Notes: a model not told the origin generated them from the letters alone. 5,828 nt of DNA from Burkholderiales bacterium (GCA_031277445.1 JAITMH010000162.1:1-5828); one strand, 5' to 3'. Shown: positions 1-5,828, counted from the stretch's first letter. Translations and numbers: made by a program.

Positions 1-21
1 GCGGAGAAAAAAGCTTTTAAC

Positions 22-48
22 CACGAAAGACACGAAAACCACGAAGAA
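22..48. repeat. Three-unit 9-nt tandem repeat (CACGAA family)
   Basis: Three successive 9-mers all begin with CACGAA (22-30, 31-39, 40-48) and are followed by an A-run. The preceding TTAAC and the overall look match a short intergenic string that is widespread in environmental bacterial genomes; that attribution is from memory. No coding potential is seen here. Confidence 0.6.
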
Positions 49-55
49 AAATAGC

Positions 56-83
56 CGTCATTCTGCGCGAAGTCGCAGAATCC
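56..83. repeat. Short hairpin repeat (CATTCTGCG...CGCAGAATCC)
   Basis: TTCTGCG at 61-67 and CGCAGAA at 74-80 form a perfect 7-bp inverted repeat around CGAAGT. The flanks GTCA and TCCA match the ends of the repeat at 122-153, so the two may be related members of one dispersed family. No T-run follows on either strand, so it is not a convincing terminator. Confidence 0.5.
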
Positions 84-121
84 AAAAAAAGTTAACCGCA
101 AAGAGCGCAAAGAAAAAACCG

Positions 122-153
122 GCGTCATTGCGAGCGAAGCGAAGCAATCCAGA
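122..153. repeat. Dispersed GTCATTGCGAGCGAAGCGAAGCAATCC-type repeat
   Basis: The segment starts GTCATTGCGAGCGAAG and ends AAGCAATCC; ATTGC at one end and GCAAT at the other form an inverted repeat around GAAGC-type direct repeats. From memory, strings of this type are abundant between genes in many proteobacteria and other environmental bacteria. It is nested inside the inverted pair at 92-275. Confidence 0.55.
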
Positions 154-154
154 C

Positions 155-218
155 AACCCCATCCCCACCCAGCCCCCCGATCAAAATCACTTCGGGGGCA
201 GGTTCTTGAAGGGGAGGG
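155..218. repeat. C-rich/G-rich dispersed repeat, related to 5151-5191
   Basis: CCCCATCCC..CCCAGCC followed by a 7-bp inverted repeat (CCCCCGA at 174-180, TCGGGGG at 192-198) and then GGGGAGGG has the same order of blocks as the reverse complement of 5151-5191 (ATCCCAGCC, then a CCCCCG hairpin, then GGGGAGGGG). This copy has diverged, especially in the loop. The pair shows one repeat family present twice in the window in opposite orientations. Confidence 0.45.
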
Positions 219-270
219 AGCTTCCGCGCGCTCCGTGTCTCCGCGTGAGAATTTCTTTGCGTTCTTTGCG

Positions 271-302
271 GTAAAAAAACAGGGCGGGTTTGAAACCCGC
301 CC
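271..302 (-). terminator. Rho-independent terminator of the OmpA-family gene
   Basis: GGGCGGGTTT (282-291) and AAACCCGCCC (293-302) form a GC-rich hairpin. Read on the minus strand, the stem is followed by CTGTTTTTTT (273-282), which is the classical layout. It lies about 28 nt past the stop codon of the minus-strand gene. The stem also resembles a dispersed intergenic repeat family, so a repeat may have been taken over as the terminator. On the plus strand no T-run follows, so it should act in one direction. Confidence 0.8.
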
Positions 303-330
303 CTACATCTTCGCGTATTCTGATTCCCGA

Positions 331-2115
331 TCAGGGATCCGCATACACGGTCACTGTCGCGGTCGCGTAGCCGCCATAACCATCGGTAATCGTATATTGG
401 AACGAATCGAAGCCGATGTAGTTGCCGTGGCATTTATAGGTCAGAATGTTTCCGTTTTGCGTTATCGTGCCATGGCGCGGCGAGGTGAAAGAGACAATCG
501 TGAGTGTGTCGCCATCAGGATCGTAGTCGTTGGCGAGTACGTCGATATCCACCGGCTGGTTGTAACCGGCCACGGCGTAATCGTCAACAGCGACCGGCGG
601 CTCGTTGGCGACGATTCTTTCGCCCTCTTCCACCGTTGTCGTGACTTCCTTCGTGCGGTAAACGTCAACCGTCTGTTTGTACTCTGACGGGCTGCGCAGC
701 GCTCGCCGCACCCAGGTCGGTTCGGACGCGATTTCTTCACGACGCCATTCGATCTGCGGCTCGGCAGTGGTTGTCGCTACCGGCGGCGGGGTTGTTGTCG
801 CCGCAGGCGCTTCGGTCACGGTCTTGTCTTCAAGCGTGATGTATTCGATATCGACGCGGCGGTTTTTCGGCCTGCCTTCTTTGTCGTTCGGATAGCGCGG
901 CTCATGCAAGCCCTTGCCTTCGGCGATCATCTTGTCGGCGTCAATCCCCTTGCTCACCAGATACTGGAACACGGAATGGGCGCGACGCTCGGAGAGGCTC
1001 TGGTTGTAATCCGCCGAACCGATGTTGCAGGTGTGGCCGGTGATGTAAATGTTGCCTTCGATATCGCTCGTTTTGAGGCGGGCAACGACCGAGTTCAGCG
1101 CGTAGCTTGCCATCGGTTGCAGTTGTGCGCTGTCGAATTTGAAGAACACGTCCGAAGCTGCCGTCGCCGTTGTTTTGACGATGCGTTTTTCCGGTTGCGC
1201 TACCGGTTGCGGTTGTGGTTGCGCTGTCGTGCTTGTTGTTGCGACTGCCGGTGCTTCGACTTGCACATCGCGGTATTGTTTGGCCGGACGGTAAATCGGG
1301 CCGCCGAACGAGAAGCGGTACATCAGCATGACGCGCTGATCGTTCTTGTCGATTTCATGATCGCCGCGCTTGTGGTAAACCTCGCCGACCAGCGCGACGC
1401 TGTGCGGTGTGCCGACGAAAAATTTTTCGATTCCGAGCGTGCCGGTGATCTGGCTGGTGGACTGTTTCCCCCATTCGTAGTCAACACCGCCGAACCAGCG
1501 CAACGCAACGCTGTCGTAAAACTTACCTGCCCGAACGCCGATCCCCCAGTCATAAGCACGCTCAAACGTTTTGGTGAGCGTCGTCGTGGTGACATCCTGC
1601 CACCAGTCGTGATTGTTCTCGGTGCCGGAAATCGTCTCCGTCGATGAAAAGAAGCTGTTTTCAAGTTGCCGACGTCCGGTGACGCCCGCCGATCCGTACA
1701 GTGAGCCGAACCACTTTTCCTTTTCCAGACCGGCGCCCAAAGTCACCTTGCGGTCATGGTGGCGGTTCTGATCAAACCCGGCGAAAAGTTTGCGCACCGC
1801 AGCGTTCTTGTCGTCGGCGGGCTGCCAGTGGAACGACATCCGGGCGCCTGCGCCCGAACGGGCTGTCGCATAACCGTCGGCGATCCATGCCGTATTGTCG
1901 GTTTCGCGGAACACATAAAGCAGTTCGCCGCGCCACTGATTCACCGATTGGTAGCCGCCGCTGATCCGAAACGGTGCGCCGACATAACGCAAGTCTTCCT
2001 GAGAGGTTTCCGGCGTTGCAGCTTCCGGTTGCGCTTGCGCGAAAACGACCGGCGTGCATAACGCAGCAACCGCCAGAGCCAGCCAGCGGCGTTGGAAAGG
2101 TATTGAAACAGGCAT
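331..2115 (-). CDS. OmpA-family outer-membrane protein with C-terminal Ig/cadherin-like domain
   Basis: This 594-aa exported protein probably links the outer membrane to peptidoglycan. Residues 1-26 are a signal peptide (RR at 9-10, hydrophobic core, cleavage likely after VVFA). Residues ~40-275 alternate polar and hydrophobic residues with many Gly and aromatics and end MYRFSFGG, like a beta-barrel. Residues ~285-315 are a low-complexity linker (QPQPQP). Residues ~322-426 are an OmpA-like domain: FFKFDSAQL, TGHTCNIGSADYN, LSERRA, NRRVDIEY. A second linker (ATTTPPPVATTT) follows, and residues ~504-592 form an Ig/cadherin-like repeat (NEPPVAVDDY, VLANDYDPDGD, FDSFQYTITDG). In the OmpA motif the usual ligand-binding Asp is Cys363, while the partner Arg (R378) remains. 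The only other Cys in the mature chain is 562. The start at 2115 is preferred over the upstream ATG at 2148 because it has an AAGGAAA ribosome site and gives a clean signal peptide. A terminator follows at 271-302. The exact ligand or partner is unknown. Confidence 0.9.
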   Translation of the reverse strand: MPVSIPFQRRWLALAVAALCTPVVFAQAQPEAATPETSQEDLRYVGAPFRISGGYQSVNQWRGELLYVFRETDNTAWIADGYATARSGAGARMSFHWQPADDKNAAVRKLFAGFDQNRHHDRKVTLGAGLEKEKWFGSLYGSAGVTGRRQLENSFFSSTETISGTENNHDWWQDVTTTTLTKTFERAYDWGIGVRAGKFYDSVALRWFGGVDYEWGKQSTSQITGTLGIEKFFVGTPHSVALVGEVYHKRGDHEIDKNDQRVMLMYRFSFGGPIYRPAKQYRDVQVEAPAVATTSTTAQPQPQPVAQPEKRIVKTTATAASDVFFKFDSAQLQPMASYALNSVVARLKTSDIEGNIYITGHTCNIGSADYNQSLSERRAHSVFQYLVSKGIDADKMIAEGKGLHEPRYPNDKEGRPKNRRVDIEYITLEDKTVTEAPAATTTPPPVATTTAEPQIEWRREEIASEPTWVRRALRSPSEYKQTVDVYRTKEVTTTVEEGERIVANEPPVAVDDYAVAGYNQPVDIDVLANDYDPDGDTLTIVSFTSPRHGTITQNGNILTYKCHGNYIGFDSFQYTITDGYGGYATATVTVYADP

Positions 2116-2120
2116 AACAG

Positions 2121-2127
2121 TTTCCTT
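2121..2127 (-). promoter_or_regulatory. Ribosome binding site deciding the OmpA-family start
   Basis: AAGGAAA on the minus strand lies 5 nt before the ATG at 2115. The longer reading from 2148 has no comparable site and would place 11 extra residues before the signal peptide. Confidence 0.75.
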
Positions 2128-2224
2128 GGGACGTAAAACAGTCAACACACATTGTCGCCTAGCGGTGTCACAAAAGCCATTCGCATCGGATTTTTTCGGC
2201 GATCCCTCCCCCGAATGTCGCGCA

Positions 2225-2256
2225 TTGACAACGAACTTTTTCCTGATCGTGATACT
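2225..2256 (+). promoter_or_regulatory. Possible sigma-70 promoter for lplA (weak)
   Basis: A perfect TTGACA lies at 2225-2230 and a partial -10 match, GATACT (4 of 6), at 2251-2256, but the 20-nt spacer is longer than optimal. If used, transcription would start near 2263 inside the heptad array, leaving a leader of about 27 nt made of repeat. No convincing minus-strand promoter was found in the gap. Confidence 0.25.
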
Positions 2257-2291
2257 CTGATCCCCGATTCCTGACCTCTGACCTCTGATAT
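2243..2291 (+). repeat. Heptanucleotide array 1 (CTGAYNC), overlapping the lplA start codon
   Basis: Five in-phase 7-mers fill 2257-2291 (CTGATCC, CCGATTC, CTGACCT twice, CTGATAT). An in-phase CTGATCG at 2243 and a degenerate unit at 2250 may extend the array. The final unit runs into the ATG of lplA at 2290. The array occupies the region where a ribosome binding site would be. The same unit occurs at 3298-3353, 3384-3425 and 4987-5028. Confidence 0.8.
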
Positions 2292-3300
2292 GCGCTTACG
2301 TCTTCTGTTCTCCGATTCACACTGCCCGTTATTCAATCTGGCCGTGGAAGACGGCATTTTCCGGCAAATGGCCGCCGACAGCGCCGTGCTTTTTCTCTGG
2401 CGCAACGACAACACCGTCGTGATCGGCCGTGCGCAAAACCCATGGAAAGAATGCAATACGCAACGCATGGCGGAAGACGGCGTTACGCTGGCGCGGCGGC
2501 AGAGCGGCGGTGGCGCGGTGTTTCACGACCTCGGCAACACTTGCTTCACCTTCATGGCGGGCAAGCCGGGCTACGACAAAGCGGTATCGACACAGATACT
2601 ATTGAACGCACTGCACACGCTCGGTATTGCCGCCGAAGCCTCGGGACGCAATGATCTCGTCGTTCAGACCGCCGACGGCACGCGCAAAATATCCGGTTCG
2701 GCGTACCGCGAAACGCATGACCGCGGCTTTCATCATGGCACCATGTTGTTGAACGCCAACCTGACCCGTCTTGCCGACTACCTGAATCCCGACCCGAAAA
2801 AACTTCAGGCGAAAGGCGTCGCTTCCATCCGCTCGCGTGTCGCCAACCTTTCCGAATTCAAGCCGGACATCGACCACGCGAAACTGTGCGACGCGCTGAC
2901 ACAAGCCTTTTTCGCGCATTACGGCAACGAAAGCGCCGCCGAGCATATTTCTCCCGGCGTGTTCCCCGACCTTCCCGGCTTTGCCGAGCGTTACGCCAAA
3001 CAAAAAAGTTGGGAGTGGAATTTCGGGAACACGCCCGACTTCATGCACACCTTCGACACCCGCTTCGATTGGGGCGGCGTCGAATTGTATTTCGATGTCG
3101 AGAAAGGCGCCATCAACCGCGCCCGTCTTTTCACCGACAGCCTGAATCCGGCGCCGCTCGAAGCGTTCGCCGCGCAGTTGCCGGGGACACCCTACCAACC
3201 GCAGGCGCTGCAAGCGGCTCTGAAAACCTGGCTCGCGCAGTATTCGGAGATGCCGGAGCTGCAAGCGTTTGGCGACTGGCTGATGTCGGAAGTTCGGTAG
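2290..3300 (+). CDS. lplA: Lipoate-protein ligase A
   Basis: LplA activates free lipoate with ATP to lipoyl-AMP and transfers it to a lysine of lipoyl domains (E2 subunits of pyruvate and 2-oxoglutarate dehydrogenase, GcvH) in the cytoplasm. At 336 aa it is almost the length of the E. coli enzyme (338) and aligns with it throughout without gaps in the catalytic part. The nucleotide/lipoate loop [12 protein letters not shown] is at 69-80, LGNTCFTFM follows, SGRNDLVV is at 118-125, and the catalytic lysine is K133 in [10 protein letters not shown], the same number as in E. coli. [13 protein letters not shown] (146-158) and SRVANL (182-187) are also family motifs. The C-terminal accessory domain covers ~250-336 ([24 protein letters not shown]). 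ATG 2290 is the only usable start, since a TGA lies in frame at 2272-2274, yet no Shine-Dalgarno precedes it. No lipA or lipB is nearby. The resemblance to the gammaproteobacterial enzyme is strong. Confidence 0.96.
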   Translation: MRLRLLFSDSHCPLFNLAVEDGIFRQMAADSAVLFLWRNDNTVVIGRAQNPWKECNTQRMAEDGVTLARRQSGGGAVFHDLGNTCFTFMAGKPGYDKAVSTQILLNALHTLGIAAEASGRNDLVVQTADGTRKISGSAYRETHDRGFHHGTMLLNANLTRLADYLNPDPKKLQAKGVASIRSRVANLSEFKPDIDHAKLCDALTQAFFAHYGNESAAEHISPGVFPDLPGFAERYAKQKSWEWNFGNTPDFMHTFDTRFDWGGVELYFDVEKGAINRARLFTDSLNPAPLEAFAAQLPGTPYQPQALQAALKTWLAQYSEMPELQAFGDWLMSEVR

Positions 3301-3353
3301 GCAGGGGGCAGGGATCAGGTGTCAGAGGTCAGAGGTCAGAGGTCAGAGGTCGG
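3298..3353 (-). repeat. Heptanucleotide array 2, starting at the lplA stop codon
   Basis: Eight in-phase 7-mers: TAGGCAG, GGGGCAG, GGATCAG, GTGTCAG, three AGGTCAG and one AGGTCGG. On the minus strand these read CTGAYNC. The first unit contains the TAG stop of lplA. The four TCAGAGG copies at 3322-3349 are perfect tandem repeats. It faces array 3 across a gap of 30 nt. Confidence 0.85.
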
Positions 3354-3383
3354 GGGTTTCCTCTCTGCCTGCGGGAGATGATT

Positions 3384-4383
<1,000 letters not shown>

Positions 4384-4417
4384 CCCATGAACGGAATACG
4401 GCGCTAAGGGGAAAACC

Positions 4418-4993
4418 ATGGCAGGACGACAGGGAGAACGTCGCGCACAAATTCTGCAAACGCTGGCGAGCATGCTGGAAAACCCGTGCGCTGAAAAAAT
4501 CACCACCAAAACGCTGGCGGCGCAACTCGACGTTTCCGAAGCAGCGCTGTACCGCCACTTCGCCAGCAAAGCGCAGATGTACGAAGGGCTGATCGAATTT
4601 ATCGAAACCACTCTTTTTTCCCTGATCAATAGAATTCAATCCGACAGCGAGGACGGCTGTGCGCAGGCCGAGCAAATCGTCTCGATGCTGCTCAGTTTCG
4701 CCGAAAAAAATCCCGGGATGACCCGCGTGTTGACCGGCGAAGCGCTGGTGCATGAAAACGAACGTTTGCAACAGCGGATCAACCAGCTTTTCGACCGAAT
4801 CGAAGCGGCGCTTCGCCAATCGCTGCGCGTCGCGCAACTGGCCGACCAGTTGCCGCGAGGACACGACATCAACGCCCACGCAGCCGTGCTGACCGCTTAC
4901 GTGACCGGGCGCTGGCAGTTTTTTGTAAAAACCGGATTCAAGCGCCACCCGCAGGAAGGCTGGGAAGCGCAGCGGGCGTTTTTGTTGGGGTAG
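4418..4993 (+). CDS. slmA: Nucleoid occlusion factor SlmA (TetR family)
   Basis: SlmA binds palindromic sites spread over the chromosome outside the terminus region and, when bound, blocks FtsZ polymers so that septa do not cut the nucleoid. The 191-aa protein (198 in E. coli) has a TetR-type N-terminal DNA-binding domain: ITTKTLAAQLDVSEAALYRHFASKA at 28-52 contains the helix-turn-helix, with the signature SEAALYRHF shared with the E. coli protein. The C-terminal dimer and FtsZ-binding part shows the family pattern LIEFIE (58-63), NPGMTRVLTGEAL (98-110) and LQQRINQLFDRIEAALRQ (117-134). AAGGGG at 4406-4411, 6 nt before the ATG, is a good ribosome site. It is probably cotranscribed with argB. 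The pyrimidine 5'-nucleotidase gene that I recall between argB and slmA in some betaproteobacteria is absent here. The stop codon adjoins heptad array 4. Confidence 0.95.
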   Translation: MAGRQGERRAQILQTLASMLENPCAEKITTKTLAAQLDVSEAALYRHFASKAQMYEGLIEFIETTLFSLINRIQSDSEDGCAQAEQIVSMLLSFAEKNPGMTRVLTGEALVHENERLQQRINQLFDRIEAALRQSLRVAQLADQLPRGHDINAHAAVLTAYVTGRWQFFVKTGFKRHPQEGWEAQRAFLLG

Positions 4994-5028
4994 GCGGCAG
5001 GAATCAGAGGTCAGGGATCAGGGATCAG
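4987..5028 (-). repeat. Heptanucleotide array 4, starting at the slmA stop codon
   Basis: In-phase 7-mers GCGGCAG, GAATCAG, AGGTCAG and two GGATCAG fill 4994-5028; GGGGTAG at 4987-4993, which ends in the slmA stop codon, fits as a degenerate first unit. Orientation and position relative to a stop codon are the same as in array 2 behind lplA. Confidence 0.8.
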
Positions 5029-5081
5029 AGCGAGAGTACACCGGGCGGTTTTGGTTTTGTTTCTATCGTTGCGAAATTATC

Positions 5082-5272
5082 ATGGCCACTACAACAATAG
5101 ACACAATAGACCCCGTTCGTTTGGACGAACACACGAAAACACAGACGCTCTTGCCCCTCCCCCGCAAGCGGGGGAAGGCTGGGATGGGGGCAAAAACCGT
5201 GTGCTTAAAGCGCCGAATGCCGAAACCCGTATAGCGATGATCGAGGCTGAGGAGATGATTCGCAAGCATCGC
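5082..5272 (+). pseudogene. Decayed RelB/DinJ-type antitoxin gene interrupted by repeats
   Basis: Two pieces of what looks like one antitoxin lie in different frames. The first (5082-5144) begins MATTT and has VRLDEHTKTQ, which matches the N-terminal DNA-binding strand region of RelB/DinJ antitoxins (typically VRVDE..K.Q). The second (5201-5269) reads LKAPNAETRIAMIEAEEMI and RKHR, matching the C-terminal part of the same family, where LPF.LKAPNAET..AM.EA.E is typical. The middle helix region, about 35-40 residues, is missing. In its place is the G/C-rich hairpin repeat at 5151-5191, and the end is cut by a second repeat at 5268-5292. The first frame stops at TAG 5232-5234; the second runs on through unrelated sequence to TGA 5351-5353. 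No ribosome site and no toxin gene follow. The family match is from memory of conserved strings, so a homology search would be needed to confirm it. Confidence 0.65.
5151..5191. repeat. G/C-rich hairpin repeat inside the antitoxin remnant
   Basis: CCCCCGC (5159-5165) and GCGGGGG (5168-5174) form a perfect inverted repeat, followed by AAGGCTGGGATGGGGGC. This is a well-known type of dispersed intergenic string, and a diverged copy in the other orientation lies at 155-218. It sits exactly where the antitoxin's middle part is missing. Confidence 0.65.
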
Positions 5273-5292
5273 GGGCGAGACGCTCGCGCCCC
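5268..5292. repeat. Dispersed GCGGGCGAGACGCTCGCGCCCC repeat
   Basis: GGGCGAG (5273-5279) and CTCG.GCCC (5283-5291) form an imperfect inverted repeat. The string is of a kind commonly dispersed between genes. It replaces the end of the antitoxin coding sequence after RKHR. Confidence 0.5.
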
Positions 5293-5448
5293 AAAAATTG
5301 CAAGAAAACCACATCACAAGAAATCTTTTTTCGCAAATTGTAAAAAAGTGTGAACTTTTTCGCGAGAAAGTCTATTTTGCCAAATACCGCGCTAATATGT
5401 GCGCGTGGTACATTGCCTTGCTTTGGCGCCTAAAGCAAAACAAGGTCT
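5293..5448. other. AT-rich noncoding stretch with several inverted repeats
   Basis: No gene is seen. CTTTTTT (5325-5331) can pair with AAAAAAG (5342-5348). AAAAAGT (5343-5349) can instead pair with ACTTTTT (5354-5360), and ACTTT (5354-5358) with AAAGT (5367-5371), so these stems exclude one another. Next come TACCGCGC (5385-5392) against GCGC-GT-GGTA (5401-5410), then CCTTG (5416-5420) with CAAGG (5441-5445) enclosing CTTT/AAAG. The base composition is clearly more AT-rich than the genes around it. This may be a regulatory or terminator region; no known riboswitch class was recognised. Confidence 0.4.
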
Positions 5449-5476
5449 TTGCCAAGTTTCTATCTTCCCCTAAAAT
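5449..5476 (+). promoter_or_regulatory. Sigma-70-like promoter for the exported protein gene
   Basis: TTGCCA (5449-5454, 5 of 6) and TAAAAT (5471-5476, 5 of 6) are separated by 16 nt. Transcription would begin near 5483, leaving a leader of about 19 nt that holds the ribosome site GGGAG (5491-5495). Confidence 0.55.
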
Positions 5477-5501
5477 CCTGAAACCGAAATGGGAGTTTTG
5501 T

Positions 5502-5828
5502 ATGTTTTCTCGGAAATTTATGTGGCACAAGCCACCGCCAAAAGCGAGCACTCCTTCTTCTAAGCTGGCTTATTCTCTCACTTGTTTTTCTGCCGTTCGG
5601 CGCGTTCTCTCACCTTTTCTTCCCACCTTTGTCGCGGCGCTGATGTTCGGTTTGCTGGCCCCGCTCACGGCAAACGCGGCTCCGGTTAACGTTCCTCTTT
5701 CCACCATCGCTGACGCACCGCCGCAAAACGGCGCTCTGAGTAATGGCGTGAACTGGTCGGTGGAACTTGATCCCGGCCCGGCATCCGACCCCCGTGGTTG
5801 GAGGGACGGTACTGTTCATACTTCTAGC
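5502..5828 (+). CDS. Exported protein of unknown function, N-terminal part (cut by window end)
   Basis: An open frame of 109 codons runs from ATG 5502 to the last base of the window with no stop. GGGAG lies 6 nt before the ATG and a good promoter just upstream, so the start is well supported. The N-terminus is a long signal sequence: a basic, Pro/Ser-rich n-region of about 40 residues (MFSRKFMWHKPPPKAS, then VRRVLSPF), a hydrophobic core FVAALMFGLLAPL, and the cleavage site TANA before APVNVPL. The mature part seen so far (ADAPPQNGALSNGVNWSVEL, then DPGPASDP) has no domain I recognise. The n-region is longer than in a normal Sec signal, somewhat like the extended signals of large surface proteins, but it lacks the known ESPR motif. 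It may be a cell-surface or secreted protein; the family cannot be named from this fragment. Confidence 0.75.
   Translation, partial: MFSRKFMWHKPPPKASTPSSKLAYSLTCFSAVRRVLSPFLPTFVAALMFGLLAPLTANAAPVNVPLSTIADAPPQNGALSNGVNWSVELDPGPASDPRGWRDGTVHTSS

Larger units (their letters stand above)
92..275. repeat. Composite MITE-like element with ~24-bp imperfect terminal inverted repeats
   Basis: Positions 92-115 and the reverse complement of 252-275 agree at 22 of 24 bases (core ACCGCAAAGARCGCAAAG at 95-112 and 255-272). The interior of about 136 bp holds the repeats at 122-153 and 155-218 and a CTCCGTGTCTCCGCGTGAG string near 230-249. It has no open reading frame of its own. The inverted ends could be a small non-autonomous element or simply two opposite copies of a common short repeat; no target-site duplication is obvious. 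Confidence 0.4.

Noticed and set aside
904..1647. Long plus-strand open frame opposite the OmpA-family gene
   Set aside because: It is an antisense shadow of a well-supported gene. It has no ribosome site, and its Cys- and Arg-rich translation has no recognisable domain.
4387..4407. Six-codon ORF (MNGIRR) between argB and slmA
   Set aside because: It has no ribosome site of its own, and its stop falls in the slmA ribosome site. It has no leader-peptide character (no run of one amino acid, no following attenuator).
5032..5043. Possible SlmA binding site (core GAGTAC) behind slmA
   Set aside because: It matches the E. coli palindrome GTGAGTACTCAC at only 8 of 12 positions and only in one half. 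Similar partial matches occur by chance elsewhere, for example near 674.
5036..5062. Terminator behind slmA at ACCGGGCGGTTTTGG
   Set aside because: The ACCG/CGGT stem has only four pairs and a two-base loop, which is too small to form a terminator hairpin.
5051..5353. Continuous 100-aa open frame covering the antitoxin remnant
   Set aside because: It starts at a TTG without a ribosome site, and its sequence changes from repeat translation to antitoxin-like and back to repeat and AT-rich translation. The true antitoxin start lies in another frame at 5082.

Overview
The window looks like chromosomal DNA of a Gram-negative proteobacterium. A betaproteobacterium is the best guess: ArgB has the arginine-sensitive N-terminal helix and sequence style seen in that class, SlmA occurs only in gamma- and betaproteobacteria, and there is an outer-membrane OmpA-family protein. 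The genus cannot be fixed by eye. The genes are housekeeping genes, but nearly every intergenic gap is filled with short dispersed repeats of several families. That suggests an environmental genome with many non-autonomous repeats.

Layout. 1-330 has no gene: it is a mosaic of short repeats, and the last of these forms a Rho-independent terminator for the gene to its right. 331-2115 (minus) encodes an exported OmpA-family protein: signal peptide, beta-rich N-terminal region, Pro/Thr/Gln linker, OmpA-like peptidoglycan-binding domain, second linker, and a C-terminal Ig/cadherin-like domain. 2116-2289 is the divergent gap, ending in a heptanucleotide array that runs into the next start codon. 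2290-3300 (plus) is lplA, lipoate-protein ligase A. 3301-3489 holds two heptad arrays in opposite orientation, then a hairpin just before argB. 3490-4383 is argB (N-acetylglutamate kinase), and 34 nt later 4418-4993 is slmA (nucleoid-occlusion TetR-family division inhibitor). Their spacing suggests one transcript. 4987-5501 has no intact gene: a fourth heptad array, a decayed RelB/DinJ-type antitoxin gene interrupted by dispersed repeats, and an AT-rich stretch of competing inverted repeats. 5502-5828 is the start of an exported protein with its own good promoter and ribosome binding site, running off the right edge.

The genes do not form a single pathway. LplA charges lipoyl domains of 2-oxoacid dehydrogenases and GcvH, ArgB commits glutamate to arginine synthesis, SlmA protects the nucleoid from septation, and the two exported proteins belong to the envelope.

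The most notable signal is not a gene but the heptad repeat (consensus CTGAYNC; GGATCAG on the other strand). Four arrays lie exactly at gene borders. One occupies the ribosome-binding region of lplA, and two begin at the stop codons of lplA and slmA. Because the period is 7 and each unit carries TGA, three units stop translation in all three frames of one strand. Other points are an Asp-to-Cys change in the OmpA peptidoglycan-binding motif and the repeat-riddled antitoxin remnant.
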